Shown: positions 1 through 7,265, counted from the stretch's first letter. The stretch is 11,030 nucleotides of DNA from Parasulfuritortus sp037446165 (GCA_037446165.1 JBBIJC010000083.1:1-11030), one strand, 5' to 3'. Numbers and translations are program-made. Notes: generated from the sequence alone by a model not told the origin.

Positions 1-60
1 CAGGGACAGGGTGCCGCAGCAGAGACAAAGCGCGGCCAGCAGCGTGAATCTTTTAGTCAT
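1..60 (-). CDS. Start of a secreted or membrane protein gene (partial, runs off left edge)
   Basis: Read on the minus strand, an ATG at 58-60 opens a frame of 20 codons that reaches the window edge without a stop. The peptide begins MTKRF and continues with a hydrophobic run, LLAALCLCCGTLSL. That is the shape of a Sec signal peptide: a short basic N-region followed by a hydrophobic core. A strong Shine-Dalgarno sequence (GGAGGAGGG on the minus strand, 66-74) sits 5 bases before the start, which supports a real gene more than the short coding stretch alone does. No standard lipobox is clear, although several cysteines lie in the core. The mature protein is outside the window, so its function cannot be named. 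The gene is divergent from selO. Confidence 0.6.
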   Translation of the reverse strand, partial: MTKRFTLLAALCLCCGTLSL

Positions 61-65
61 GACAG

Positions 66-74
66 CCCTCCTCC
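66..74 (-). promoter_or_regulatory. Strong ribosome binding site of the left-edge gene
   Basis: On the minus strand this reads GGAGGAGGG, 5 bases before the ATG at 58-60. It is the strongest Shine-Dalgarno match noticed in the window and fixes the start of the truncated secreted-protein gene. Confidence 0.6.
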
Positions 75-102
75 AAATCAGCAGCGAATATGGTTATGCG
101 TT

Positions 103-131
103 TGTATTGAATAGCTGATGGTTTTAATCAA
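103..131 (-). promoter_or_regulatory. Candidate sigma70-like promoter for the left-edge gene
   Basis: The divergent region has an AT-rich island at about 85-140, in contrast to the high-GC surroundings. On the minus strand a TTGATT box (126-131) is followed, after 17 bases, by AATACA (103-108). The -35 is reasonable and the -10 weak. Transcription would start near 96 and leave a leader of about 35 bases. On the plus strand the same island holds TTTAAT (123-128), a good -10 match without a clear -35 at normal spacing, which could serve selO with a leader of about 180 bases. The rest of 61-314 shows no convincing gene. Both promoter readings are inference from consensus matching. Confidence 0.25.
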
Positions 132-314
132 CTTAGTAGAGGAACAAGGCGTCCGCAAGGTGTTATCACGGAAATGTGAGAATGGTCGTGCCCAGCCAGC
201 ACTCGGCCGTCACGCCTTGCCCCTGATGCGCACGGGGTGGAATTCACGCCCAGCCACCATTACATTCCCAGGAGTCAGTCCCATCGTTCACGACCTTGAG
301 ATACCGATCCGCCC

Positions 315-1814
315 ATGCCGAACACCGCCACCCCCTTCGACAACACCTATGCCCGCGACCTGCCAGGCTTCTACGAACCCTGCCAGCCTGCGAAAGCGCC
401 ATCGCCGGAACTGCTGTTCTTCAACCGCAGTCTGGCGGACGAACTGCGGCTGGGCCTCGACGGCCAGAGTTCGGTTGCGCTGGCGGCGATGTTTTCCGGC
501 AACGTGCTGCCCGAGGGCGCGCAGCCCATCGCTCAGGCCTACGCCGGGCACCAGTTCGGGCACTTCAATCCGCAACTGGGCGACGGCCGCGCGTTGCTGA
601 TCGGCGAGGTGATCGACCGCCTCGGCCTGCGTCGCGACATCGCCTTCAAGGGTTCGGGGCGGACACCCTTTTCCCGCAGCGGCGACGGCAAGGCAGCGGT
701 GGGGCCGATGCTGCGCGAGGTGCTGATCGGCGAGGCGATGCACGCGCTGGGCATTCCCAGCACCCGTGCATTGGCCGTGGTGGCGACCGGCGAGTCGATC
801 TATCGCGAGCGCCTGCTGCCCGGCGCCATCCTCACCCGGGTGGCGGCGAGCCATTTGCGCGTTGGTACCTTCCAGTACTTCGCAACCCATGGTACAGAGG
901 CGCAGGTGCGCCAGCTCGCCGATTACGCCATCGCCCGCCATTACCCGGAATTGCTCGATAGCGACAACCGCTATCTGGGCTTCCTGCGCGCCGTAGCCGA
1001 GCGCCAGGCCGCGCTGATCGCGCAGTGGCTGCACGTTGGCTTCATCCATGGGGTGATGAACACCGACAACATGGGCATTCCCGGCGAGACCATCGACTAC
1101 GGTCCGTGCGCCTTCATGGAGGCCTACGATCCGCGCGCGGTGTTCAGCTCCATCGACGAACGCGGGCGCTACGCCTACGAGGAGCAGCCGCGCATCGCGC
1201 GCTGGAATCTGGCCCGTCTGGCCGAGGCCCTGCTGCCGCTGATCGACGCGCACGAGGGCCGCGCGATCTCGCTGGCGACCGAGGTTCTCGATGCCTTCGT
1301 GCCGCGCTACCAGCACCATTGGCTTGTCGGCTTGCGCGCCAAGCTCGGGCTAAGCGGGCAGGTGAACAACGGCGACAGCGTCGACACCGCCCTGGGCGAA
1401 AGCTGGCTGGACCTGCTGCACGCCCAGCAGGTGGATTTCACCCTGGCCTGGCGCCGGCTGGCGGATGCGGCGGAAGACAACGAAACGCAGTTGCGGGCGC
1501 TGTTCTCAGGACAACCGGGGCTGGAGCGCTGGCTGGAACGCTGGCGCGCGCGCTGTGCGGCCGAAGCTGCCGGCGCAGACCATGCAACCGCCCGCGCCGT
1601 GCGGATGCGCCAGGTCAATCCCTGGCTGATCCCGCGCAATCATCGTGTCGAGGAGGCGCTGGACGCTGCCTCGGACCAGGGTGATCTGGCGCCGTTCGAA
1701 CACCTGCTGAATGCGCTGCAGCGCCCCTTCGACGAAGAACCGGCGCTGGCCCGCTACGCCGAACCGGCGCCGAGCACCTTCACGGCGGGTTTTCAAACCT
1801 TTTGCGGTACCTGA
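315..1814 (+). CDS. selO: Protein adenylyltransferase SelO (YdiU/UPF0061 family)
   Basis: SelO is a pseudokinase-fold enzyme that transfers AMP from ATP to Ser/Thr/Tyr of target proteins. In E. coli it is linked to protein glutathionylation and redox stress. The 499-residue product has the usual length of the family. Visible signatures are the N-terminal FDNTYARDLPGFY, AQAYAGHQFGHFNPQLGDGRA (about 73-93), the FKGSG lysine K112, E135 in PMLREV, the arginines R175 and R182 in LTRVAASHLRVGTFQYF, then HGVMNTDNM (D251, N252) and IDYGPCAF (D261). These match the catalytic and metal-binding positions known for Pseudomonas SelO, offset by about one residue. The protein ends in FCGT; the C-terminal cysteine matches the place where eukaryotic SELENOO has selenocysteine. 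An in-frame stop at 297-299 makes the ATG at 315 the first possible ATG start. No strong ribosome binding site is visible. The gene lies 83 bases before the helicase gene on the same strand. Confidence 0.95.
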   Translation: MPNTATPFDNTYARDLPGFYEPCQPAKAPSPELLFFNRSLADELRLGLDGQSSVALAAMFSGNVLPEGAQPIAQAYAGHQFGHFNPQLGDGRALLIGEVIDRLGLRRDIAFKGSGRTPFSRSGDGKAAVGPMLREVLIGEAMHALGIPSTRALAVVATGESIYRERLLPGAILTRVAASHLRVGTFQYFATHGTEAQVRQLADYAIARHYPELLDSDNRYLGFLRAVAERQAALIAQWLHVGFIHGVMNTDNMGIPGETIDYGPCAFMEAYDPRAVFSSIDERGRYAYEEQPRIARWNLARLAEALLPLIDAHEGRAISLATEVLDAFVPRYQHHWLVGLRAKLGLSGQVNNGDSVDTALGESWLDLLHAQQVDFTLAWRRLADAAEDNETQLRALFSGQPGLERWLERWRARCAAEAAGADHATARAVRMRQVNPWLIPRNHRVEEALDAASDQGDLAPFEHLLNALQRPFDEEPALARYAEPAPSTFTAGFQTFCGT

Positions 1815-1843
1815 AGGCCGATCCGGCATAAACCGTTTCAGGT
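1809..1843 (+). repeat. Nested inverted repeat over the selO stop codon
   Basis: ACCTGAA (1809-1815, containing the TGA stop of selO) pairs perfectly with TTCAGGT (1837-1843). Inside the loop a second hairpin, GCCG-ATC-CGGC, lies at 1817-1827. No T-tract follows, so it does not look like a standard intrinsic terminator. It could be a weak or Rho-assisted end signal, an RNA 3'-end stabiliser, or chance. It is the only structure seen between selO and the SNF2 gene. Confidence 0.3.
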
Positions 1844-1897
1844 GGGGCCTGGGCTGGAGGATAATCCCCGCCCAAGCCTTACTCATCAAACCAACTT

Positions 1898-4800
1898 GTG
1901 GCCGCATTCACCGAACTTCCTTCCTATGATGAACACGATTTGCGGCGCTGGTTCAATGGCCCGGATCTGCTCAAGGCGGATGGCTACCTGCATGCCGTCC
2001 GCATCCTGCAGGTATCCGGCGGCAACATAGTCGCCACGGTGCAGGGTACGGCCCGGCATCCCTATGCCGTGCATCTCGCCCTGACCCAGGCAAAAGACGG
2101 CAAACTCCATCTCGGCACCAAGTGCTCATGCCCGGTGACCTGGTTCTGCAAACACAGCGCCGCAGTCCTGAAGGTGCTGATGGGGGACCAGCCGGAGCGC
2201 AAGAGCCAGGGCGTCAATCCGGCAGTCCTGCGCTGGCTGGAAGGGTTTCGCCAGGGTCTGGCCAGCCCGGCGAAAACCGGGCGGCGCGTCCCGGCCAGCA
2301 AGGAAGCGCTCTGCTATCTGCTGGATAGAGGGTATGACGGCGAGTGGTATGTCGCCTTTGCCAAGGCGCGAATCGCTGTCGACGGCAGCCTGAAAGGCCT
2401 GAAGGACTGGTCCAACGTCGAGCGCGCGATCATGCAGCCGCCGGCCTTCGTCCGCGACGAGGATCTGCCCATCCTGCGCATGCTCTGGGCCAGCCGGGTC
2501 GGCGGCCTGGGCTATCGGGAATATCCCCTGAGCGGTGAACTGGGCGAGGATGTGCTGCAACGCATGCTGGCCAGCGGCCGGCTGCTCATGGCCAAGCCGC
2601 CCCATCCGGCCATCCAGCCCGGCGAGCCGCTCGATGGCCAACTGGACTGGCAGCGCACCGCCGATAACCGGATCGAGCCCAGACTGGTGGTCCATGACCG
2701 GCCGGTCGAGGTCCTGACCTTGAACCGGTTGTGGTATCTGGATGCCGCCGGCAGCCGGCTTGGTCCGCTGAACCTGCCATATCCGGTTCATCTGGCCCGG
2801 CAACTGCTCGCCATCCCGCCGCTGTCCGAAAACGACCTGCCTGCCGTCGTCGACGCCCTGGCCGAACTGGCGCCCGGGCTGCCGCCGCCCGCCGCGGTCG
2901 AATTCAAGGTGGTGGACTGCGCGCCCACCCCGGTGCTGATCCTGGGCACCTTGAGCGTATTCGGCATCAGCCGCTACCGGGACTATCCGGCCAACAGCCA
3001 TCACTTCGACTATGCGACGCTCGGCTTCGAGTACGAGGGTCTGAGCGTGGATACCGATACCGCCAGCGAATTCGTGGTCAACCCGGCCGGTGAAACCGTA
3101 CAGGTCAAACGCAAGCCCGAGATCGAGCGGGCGTTCAGGGAATCGCTGGCCCAGCTCGGTTTCATCCGGGCCACGACCCATCAGCTCTATCTGCATGGTT
3201 CGGCGCCCAGGGGCACGCTGCTCGGCCTGGCCAGCGAGGCCCACTGGCCGGCCTTCGTGTCCGGGGCCGTGCCGGTGCTCAAGAAATCCGGCTGGCGCAT
3301 CATCATCCCGCCCGGTTTCAGGCATCACGTCCTGGAGGTGGAAACCTGGCAGGCCGAGATCGAGGAAACCGAAGGCGGCTGGTTCAACCTGGACATGGGC
3401 ATCGTGGTCGATGGCAAACGCCTGCCGCTGGCGCCGCTCCTGCACCACCTGTTTCAGCAGGACGAGCGCTGGCTGGATGCCGGCAAGCTCGATCGGCTGG
3501 CCAATGACACCCCGATCGACCTGATCACCCCGGACGGCGCCCGGATCCGGGTGCCGGCGGAACGGCTCAAGCCCATCGCCCGGACCCTGATCGACCTGTT
3601 CGACGGCAAGCCCGCCGACAGCCTGCGCCTTTCGAAACTGGACGCTCCCAGGCTGGCCGATCTGACCGACATGAAGCGCTGGAAATTCAAAGGCGCCGAG
3701 GCGGTGCAGGACCTTGCCCGGCGCTTGAAAGGCCTCGGCAAGGTCAAGCCGGTCGACCTGCCCAAAGGCCTGGCCATCGAGCTGCGGCCCTACCAGTGCG
3801 AAGGCCTGGCCTGGCTGCAATATCTGCGCGAGCACGAGCTGGCCGGCATTCTGGCCGACGACATGGGCCTGGGCAAGACCGCGCAGACCCTGGCCCACCT
3901 GCTCCTGGAAAAGGAAGCCGGCCGGCTCGACAAGCCGGCCCTGGTGGTCCTGCCCACCTCGCTGATCTTCAACTGGAAACGCGAGGCGGAGCGCTTCGCC
4001 CCCGACCTGAAGGTGCTGTCGCTGCACGGCAATGACCGCGCCGCACGCTTCGCGCTGATCCCGGACAGCGATGTCTGCCTGACCACCTACCCGCTGCTCT
4101 GGCGCGATGCCGAGACCTTGTCCAAGCAGGACTACCACATGCTCATCCTGGACGAGGCGCAGACAGTGAAAAACGCCGCCAGCCAGGCCGCCCAGGTGGT
4201 GCGCACCCTCACTACACGCCATCGCCTGTGTCTGACCGGCACCCCGCTGGAAAACCACCTGGGCGAACTCTGGTCGCAGTTCGACTTTCTGTTGCCCGGC
4301 TTCCTGGCCGACAGCAAGTCCTTTACCCGAACCTGGCGCACACCGATCGAAAAACACGGCGACAAACTGCGCCGCGACCTGCTCGCCGCCCGGGTCAAGC
4401 CGTTCATCCTGCGCCGGCGCAAGGAAGACGTGGCCAAGGAACTGCCGCCCAAGACCATCATCGTGCGCACGGTGGAGCTGGAAGGCGGCCAGCGCGACCT
4501 GTACGAAACGGTGCGCAGCGCGATGGATTTCCGGGTGCGCGAGGAGATCGCCGCCAAGGGCTTCAACCGCAGCCAGATCGTCATCCTCGACGCCCTGCTC
4601 AAACTGCGCCAGGTCTGCTGCGACCCGCGCCTGCTCAAGCTGGACGCCGCCAGGAAGGTGCAAGAGCGGGCCAAGCTCGACCAGCTCATGGACATGCTGC
4701 CGGAACTGGTCGACGAAGGCCGCAAGGTGCTGGTGTTCTCGCAGTTCACCTCGATGCTGGCCCTGATCGAGGCGGAACTGGTCAAGGCAAAGATCGGCTT

Positions 4801-5191
4801 CACCACCCTGACCGGCAGCACCACTGATCGCGAAGCAGTGATCAAGGGCTTCCAGGAGGGCGACATTCCGGTCTTCCTGATTTCGCTCAAGGCCGGTGGG
4901 GTGGGGCTCAACCTGACCGCCGCCGATACCGTGATCCATTTCGATCCGTGGTGGAACCCGGCGGTGGAGAATCAGGCCACCGACCGCGCCCACCGGCTCG
5001 GCCAGACCAAGAACGTGTTCGTCTACAAACTGGTCGTCGCCGGCAGCATCGAGGAAAAGATCCTCGCCCTGCAGGAGAAGAAGGCCGAACTCGCCGCCGG
5101 CGTGCTGTCCGGGGACGGGGTCGCGCTGAGCAAATTCGGAGAGTCGGATATCCGCGCCTTGCTGGCTCCGCTGCCAGCGACCGGGAAATAA
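1898..5191 (+). CDS. SWIM zinc-finger SNF2-family helicase/ATPase
   Basis: The 1097-residue product is a bacterial Swi2/Snf2-type superfamily 2 ATPase, expected to translocate on double-stranded DNA. A SWIM zinc finger comes first (C76-x-C78-x5-C84-x-H86). A long associated region of about 100-600 follows, without motifs I can name. The ATPase core begins near 628 with a Q-type element (LRPYQ, Q633). Motif I is GILADDMGLGKT (650-661, K660), motif II is DEAQ (752-755) and motif III is LTGTPLEN (779-786). The C-terminal lobe has VLVFSQFTSML, SLKAGGVGLNLTAADTVIHF and the motif VI DRAHRLGQ (about 1029-1036). All catalytic motifs are intact. The start is GTG at 1898: an in-frame TAA at 1862-1864 blocks anything longer, and no ATG/GTG/TTG lies between. 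A good GGAGG (1856-1860) is 37 bases upstream, too far for normal use, so initiation looks weak. The substrate is unknown; nearby genes give no sign of a defence island. Confidence 0.93.
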   Translation: MAAFTELPSYDEHDLRRWFNGPDLLKADGYLHAVRILQVSGGNIVATVQGTARHPYAVHLALTQAKDGKLHLGTKCSCPVTWFCKHSAAVLKVLMGDQPERKSQGVNPAVLRWLEGFRQGLASPAKTGRRVPASKEALCYLLDRGYDGEWYVAFAKARIAVDGSLKGLKDWSNVERAIMQPPAFVRDEDLPILRMLWASRVGGLGYREYPLSGELGEDVLQRMLASGRLLMAKPPHPAIQPGEPLDGQLDWQRTADNRIEPRLVVHDRPVEVLTLNRLWYLDAAGSRLGPLNLPYPVHLARQLLAIPPLSENDLPAVVDALAELAPGLPPPAAVEFKVVDCAPTPVLILGTLSVFGISRYRDYPANSHHFDYATLGFEYEGLSVDTDTASEFVVNPAGETVQVKRKPEIERAFRESLAQLGFIRATTHQLYLHGSAPRGTLLGLASEAHWPAFVSGAVPVLKKSGWRIIIPPGFRHHVLEVETWQAEIEETEGGWFNLDMGIVVDGKRLPLAPLLHHLFQQDERWLDAGKLDRLANDTPIDLITPDGARIRVPAERLKPIARTLIDLFDGKPADSLRLSKLDAPRLADLTDMKRWKFKGAEAVQDLARRLKGLGKVKPVDLPKGLAIELRPYQCEGLAWLQYLREHELAGILADDMGLGKTAQTLAHLLLEKEAGRLDKPALVVLPTSLIFNWKREAERFAPDLKVLSLHGNDRAARFALIPDSDVCLTTYPLLWRDAETLSKQDYHMLILDEAQTVKNAASQAAQVVRTLTTRHRLCLTGTPLENHLGELWSQFDFLLPGFLADSKSFTRTWRTPIEKHGDKLRRDLLAARVKPFILRRRKEDVAKELPPKTIIVRTVELEGGQRDLYETVRSAMDFRVREEIAAKGFNRSQIVILDALLKLRQVCCDPRLLKLDAARKVQERAKLDQLMDMLPELVDEGRKVLVFSQFTSMLALIEAELVKAKIGFTTLTGSTTDREAVIKGFQEGDIPVFLISLKAGGVGLNLTAADTVIHFDPWWNPAVENQATDRAHRLGQTKNVFVYKLVVAGSIEEKILALQEKKAELAAGVLSGDGVALSKFGESDIRALLAPLPATGK

Positions 5192-5218
5192 GCTCGCGAG
5201 GGGCACAACGTAGCTGCA

Positions 5219-5234
5219 CCGGGTCGACTCCCGG
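5219..5234. repeat. Short perfect hairpin, first of three in the intergenic region
   Basis: CCGGG (5219-5223) pairs with CCCGG (5230-5234) around a six-base loop, TCGACT. It lies 28 bases after the stop of the SNF2 gene. The loop resembles a tRNA T-loop but is one base short, and no tRNA body surrounds it. There is no T-tract. Confidence 0.4.
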
Positions 5235-5246
5235 CTGATCCAGCGC

Positions 5247-5277
5247 CGGCATCGCCTGACGAAAAAGCGTGATGCCG
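5247..5277. repeat. Hairpin with a 9-bp stem, second of three in the intergenic region
   Basis: The arms 5247-5255 and 5269-5277 pair over nine positions (CGGCATC with GATGCCG, then a G-T wobble and a C-G pair) around a 13-base loop containing GACGAAAAAG. Neither strand has a T-tract beyond the stem, so it is not a normal intrinsic terminator. It may mark the 3' end of the helicase transcript or structure the leader of the ClC gene. Confidence 0.45.
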
Positions 5278-5308
5278 CCTCGGACGAAGACGATGGCAGT
5301 CAAATCGG

Positions 5309-5334
5309 TGGCACCAGTGAACCCACTGGCGCCA
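5309..5334. repeat. Hairpin with 11-base arms and a four-base loop, third of three
   Basis: The arms 5309-5319 and 5324-5334 pair at ten of eleven positions (one A/C mismatch at 5313/5330) around the loop AACC. Its right arm ends 30 bases before the ClC start codon, so on the RNA it would lie in the 5' leader if transcription starts upstream. It could be an operator for a dimeric regulator or an RNA structure; the sequence alone does not decide. Confidence 0.45.
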
Positions 5335-5364
5335 AGGTCTAATGCAAGCTGATACCATCCGGTC

Positions 5365-6762
5365 ATGGCCGAGGAAATTCCGCCCCATTCCTTCCGCAGT
5401 ATTGTTTCCGCCCAGATCGCCCGGTTGCAGCGTCGCCGTGCGGCCTATCGCCATGTCTGGATCGGCCGCCTGATCTTCTGGAGCGGCGCCCTGCTGACCG
5501 GGCTCACCGCCGTCCTGTTCGCCAACGCCACCGAATATGCCGTCAGTGCGCTTCATGCGCTGGACGGTCGCTTTCCCTACTGGTCCTTCATCAGCGCCCC
5601 GCTGGGCGGCGCGCTGGTCGTCTGGCTGACCCGGCGTTTCTTCGCCGGTTCGGAAGGCAGCGGCATTCCCCAGGTGATGGCCGAACTGGCCCAGCACGGC
5701 ACTTACCACCGCCTGTCCCGGCCCCTGCTGTCGATCCGTATCCTGCTGGCAAAACTGGGTCTGGGCCTCGCGGCCATCTTCGCCGGCTTCTCGGCCGGGC
5801 GCGAAGGCCCCATGGTGCAGATCGGCGCCTCGTTCATGAGCGTCCTGGGCGAGCGACTGCCGCGCCGGCTGCAGGTCAGCCGCCGCCACTTGCTGGCGGC
5901 TGGCGGCGCGGCCGGCATCGCCGCCGCCTTCAACGCACCGCTGGCCGGCATCGTCTTCGCCATCGAGGAACTCAGCCACGGCCTTGAGGAGGGCATGAGC
6001 GGCCTGATCATCACCGCCATCGTCATCGCCGGGGTCGTCGGCCAGGCCTTCTTCGGCAACTACGCCTATTTCGGCTGGATCAACATCACCGGCGTGGAAA
6101 ACCATCACCCGCCATTGCTGTTACTGGCCGCGGCCCTGCTCTGCGGCCTGGCGGGCGGCGGTTTTTCGCGGCTGCTGCTGTTCGCCACCGCCAACCGACT
6201 GCCGGGCCCCATCGGTCGCTGGCGAGCCGAGTATCCGATCGGGTTCGCGGCCGGGTGCGGCTTCCTGGTCGCTCTGATCGGCTACATGTCGGGTGGCCTC
6301 ACCTACGGCACCGGCTATGGCGAGGCCAGGCACCTGCTGGCCCAGGATGCGGCGCTGCCCTGGCACTACGGCATCGACAAATTCCTGGCCACCCTGGTCT
6401 CATTTTCCAGCGGCATTCCCGGCGGCCTGTTCGCGCCCTCGCTCGCGGTCGGCGCCGGCCTCGGCCAGAACCTGCACGGCCTGATCCAGACCAGCTACCA
6501 GCCGGGCATGACCAACGTGCTGTGCATGGCCGGCTTCCTGGCCGCCGTGACCCAGGCCCCGATCACGGCCTTCGTCATCGTCATGGAGATGGTCAGCGGC
6601 TACGGCATGGTGATCGACCTGATGATCGTCACGATGGTCGCTTCAGGCATCTCGCGCACCATTTGCCCGCCGCTCTACCGGACCATGGCCCTGCGCTATC
6701 TCAACCCGCCAGGTTCTTCGCTACGCAATGCGATGAAGGCCGACACTGCCGTTGTCAGCTGA
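5365..6762 (+). CDS. ClC-family Cl-/H+ antiporter
   Basis: The 465-residue polytopic inner-membrane protein belongs to the ClC family, close in length to E. coli ClcA. The anion-binding motifs are all present: GSGIP (98-102), GREGP (145-149) with the gating glutamate E147, GGLFAP (353-358), and the C-terminal tyrosine Y438 in PPLYR. The pair E201/E202 in FAIEEL matches the internal proton-transfer glutamate of ClcA (E203 there), so this is probably a proton-coupled exchanger and not a passive channel. No CBS domains follow the membrane part. A basic, soluble N-terminus (about 1-30) precedes the first membrane helix. Such transporters help in acid resistance or charge compensation; which one applies here is not visible. 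The ribosome binding site is weak. The stop at 6760-6762 is two bases from the next start, suggesting a two-gene operon with the cysteine-cluster protein. Confidence 0.94.
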   Translation: MAEEIPPHSFRSIVSAQIARLQRRRAAYRHVWIGRLIFWSGALLTGLTAVLFANATEYAVSALHALDGRFPYWSFISAPLGGALVVWLTRRFFAGSEGSGIPQVMAELAQHGTYHRLSRPLLSIRILLAKLGLGLAAIFAGFSAGREGPMVQIGASFMSVLGERLPRRLQVSRRHLLAAGGAAGIAAAFNAPLAGIVFAIEELSHGLEEGMSGLIITAIVIAGVVGQAFFGNYAYFGWINITGVENHHPPLLLLAAALLCGLAGGGFSRLLLFATANRLPGPIGRWRAEYPIGFAAGCGFLVALIGYMSGGLTYGTGYGEARHLLAQDAALPWHYGIDKFLATLVSFSSGIPGGLFAPSLAVGAGLGQNLHGLIQTSYQPGMTNVLCMAGFLAAVTQAPITAFVIVMEMVSGYGMVIDLMIVTMVASGISRTICPPLYRTMALRYLNPPGSSLRNAMKADTAVVS

Positions 6763-6764
6763 TC

Positions 6765-7180
6765 ATGACTGAATCCTGCCGACCTGGTTGTGGCGCGTGC
6801 TGTATCGCACCGTCCATATCAAGCCCGATACCAGGGATGCCGTTAGGGAAGCCGNNNNNNNNNNNNNNNNNNNNNNNNNNNNNNNNNNNNNNNNNNNNNN
6901 NNNNNNNNNNNNNNNNNNNNNNNNNNNNNNNNNNNNNNNNNNNNNNNNNNNNNNCTGTATCGCACCGTCCATATCAAGCCCGATACCAGGGATGCCGTTA
7001 GGGAAGCCGGCGAACGTGCCCTGCATCCAGCTGACCGAAGACTACCGTTGCACGATCTTCGGCAGCCCCGACCGGCCGGGCTGCTGTTCCGGGCTTCGTC
7101 CCTCGGCCGAGATGTGCGGTTCTGACCGGATCGACGCCCTTGGCTGGTTGACAGCCCTGGAAGCCGCCACGGCATCCTAG
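6765..7180 (+). CDS. YkgJ-family cysteine cluster protein, interrupted by an assembly gap
   Basis: The frame opens with ATG at 6765 (MTESCRPGCGACC) and ends with TAG at 7178-7180, but 100 N and a duplicated 55-base stretch lie inside it. Removing one 55-base copy plus the N run (155 bases, not a multiple of three) joins both halves in frame and gives 86 residues. In that repaired protein the cysteines are C5, C9, C12, C13, C35, C44, C55, C56 and C66. The CxxxCxxCC start and the later CxxLRPSxEMC segment are typical of the YkgJ/CxxCxxCC family (UPF0153-like), thought to bind zinc or an iron-sulfur cluster, with unknown function. As deposited the frame is broken; that is an artefact, not a pseudogene. 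The start lies two bases after the ClC stop, so translational coupling is likely. Confidence 0.85.
6800..7009. repeat. Exact 55-base direct repeat flanking the gap (assembly overlap)
   Basis: Positions 6800-6854 and 6955-7009 are identical over 55 bases, one ending exactly where the N run starts and the other beginning exactly where it ends. The sequence is a coding part of the cysteine-cluster gene. The pattern fits two contigs sharing their terminal k-mer, placed next to each other by a scaffolder without merging. It is not a biological repeat. Confidence 0.92.
6855..6954. other. Scaffold gap of 100 N
   Basis: Exactly 100 undetermined bases, the conventional length for a gap of unknown size. 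The identical flanks imply that the true gap length is negative (an overlap of 55 bases), so probably no sequence is missing here. Confidence 0.97.
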
Positions 7181-7199
7181 CCCGTCCGGCAAATTGAAC

Positions 7200-7228
7200 T
7201 TGCTCCTGATTTGCCTTTCGTGGATAAT
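7200..7228 (+). promoter_or_regulatory. Candidate sigma70 promoter of rpmE
   Basis: A GATAAT box (7223-7228, five of six consensus bases) is preceded at 17 bases by TTGCTC (7200-7205, a modest -35). Transcription would start near 7235, about 30 bases before the rpmE ATG. A second TTGAAC (7194-7199) is a better -35 by sequence but lies too far away (23 bases). The position between two genes, after the TAG at 7180, fits a promoter. Confidence 0.5.
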
Positions 7229-7265
7229 CCTGCGTCTTTCCGGTCCGCATTGAAAAGAGTCCGAC

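Noticed and set aside
118..600. A 160-codon plus-strand frame starting in the upstream spacer of selO
   Set aside because: Its second half overlaps selO in another frame and is arginine-, proline- and threonine-rich. The first part has no ribosome binding site and no recognisable features.
288..1319. A 343-codon open frame on the minus strand, antisense to selO
   Set aside because: selO is unmistakable on the plus strand and the antisense product has no family features.
1898..5191. The SNF2 gene as part of an antiphage defence island
   Set aside because: SNF2-type helicases occur in several defence systems, but the neighbours here are housekeeping genes with no nuclease, methylase, integrase or phage gene nearby.
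2126..5206. A 1026-codon open frame on the minus strand, antisense to the helicase gene
   Set aside because: The plus strand encodes a complete SNF2 ATPase with every motif. The antisense product is rich in Gln, Gly and Ala with no recognisable domain, as expected for a shadow of a high-GC gene.
5195..5240. A tRNA remnant, suggested by a T-arm-like hairpin at 5219-5234
   Set aside because: The loop has six bases instead of seven, and neither an anticodon arm nor an acceptor stem is found around it.
6800..7009. The 55-base direct repeats as a target-site duplication, recombination site or CRISPR-like unit
   Set aside because: The copies end exactly at the borders of the N run, lie inside a coding frame, and merging them restores a normal protein, so an assembly overlap explains everything.
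6788..7180. A 130-codon open frame read through the N run
   Set aside because: It uses the wrong frame before the gap and treats N as codons. The true start is 6765, with the gap collapsed.
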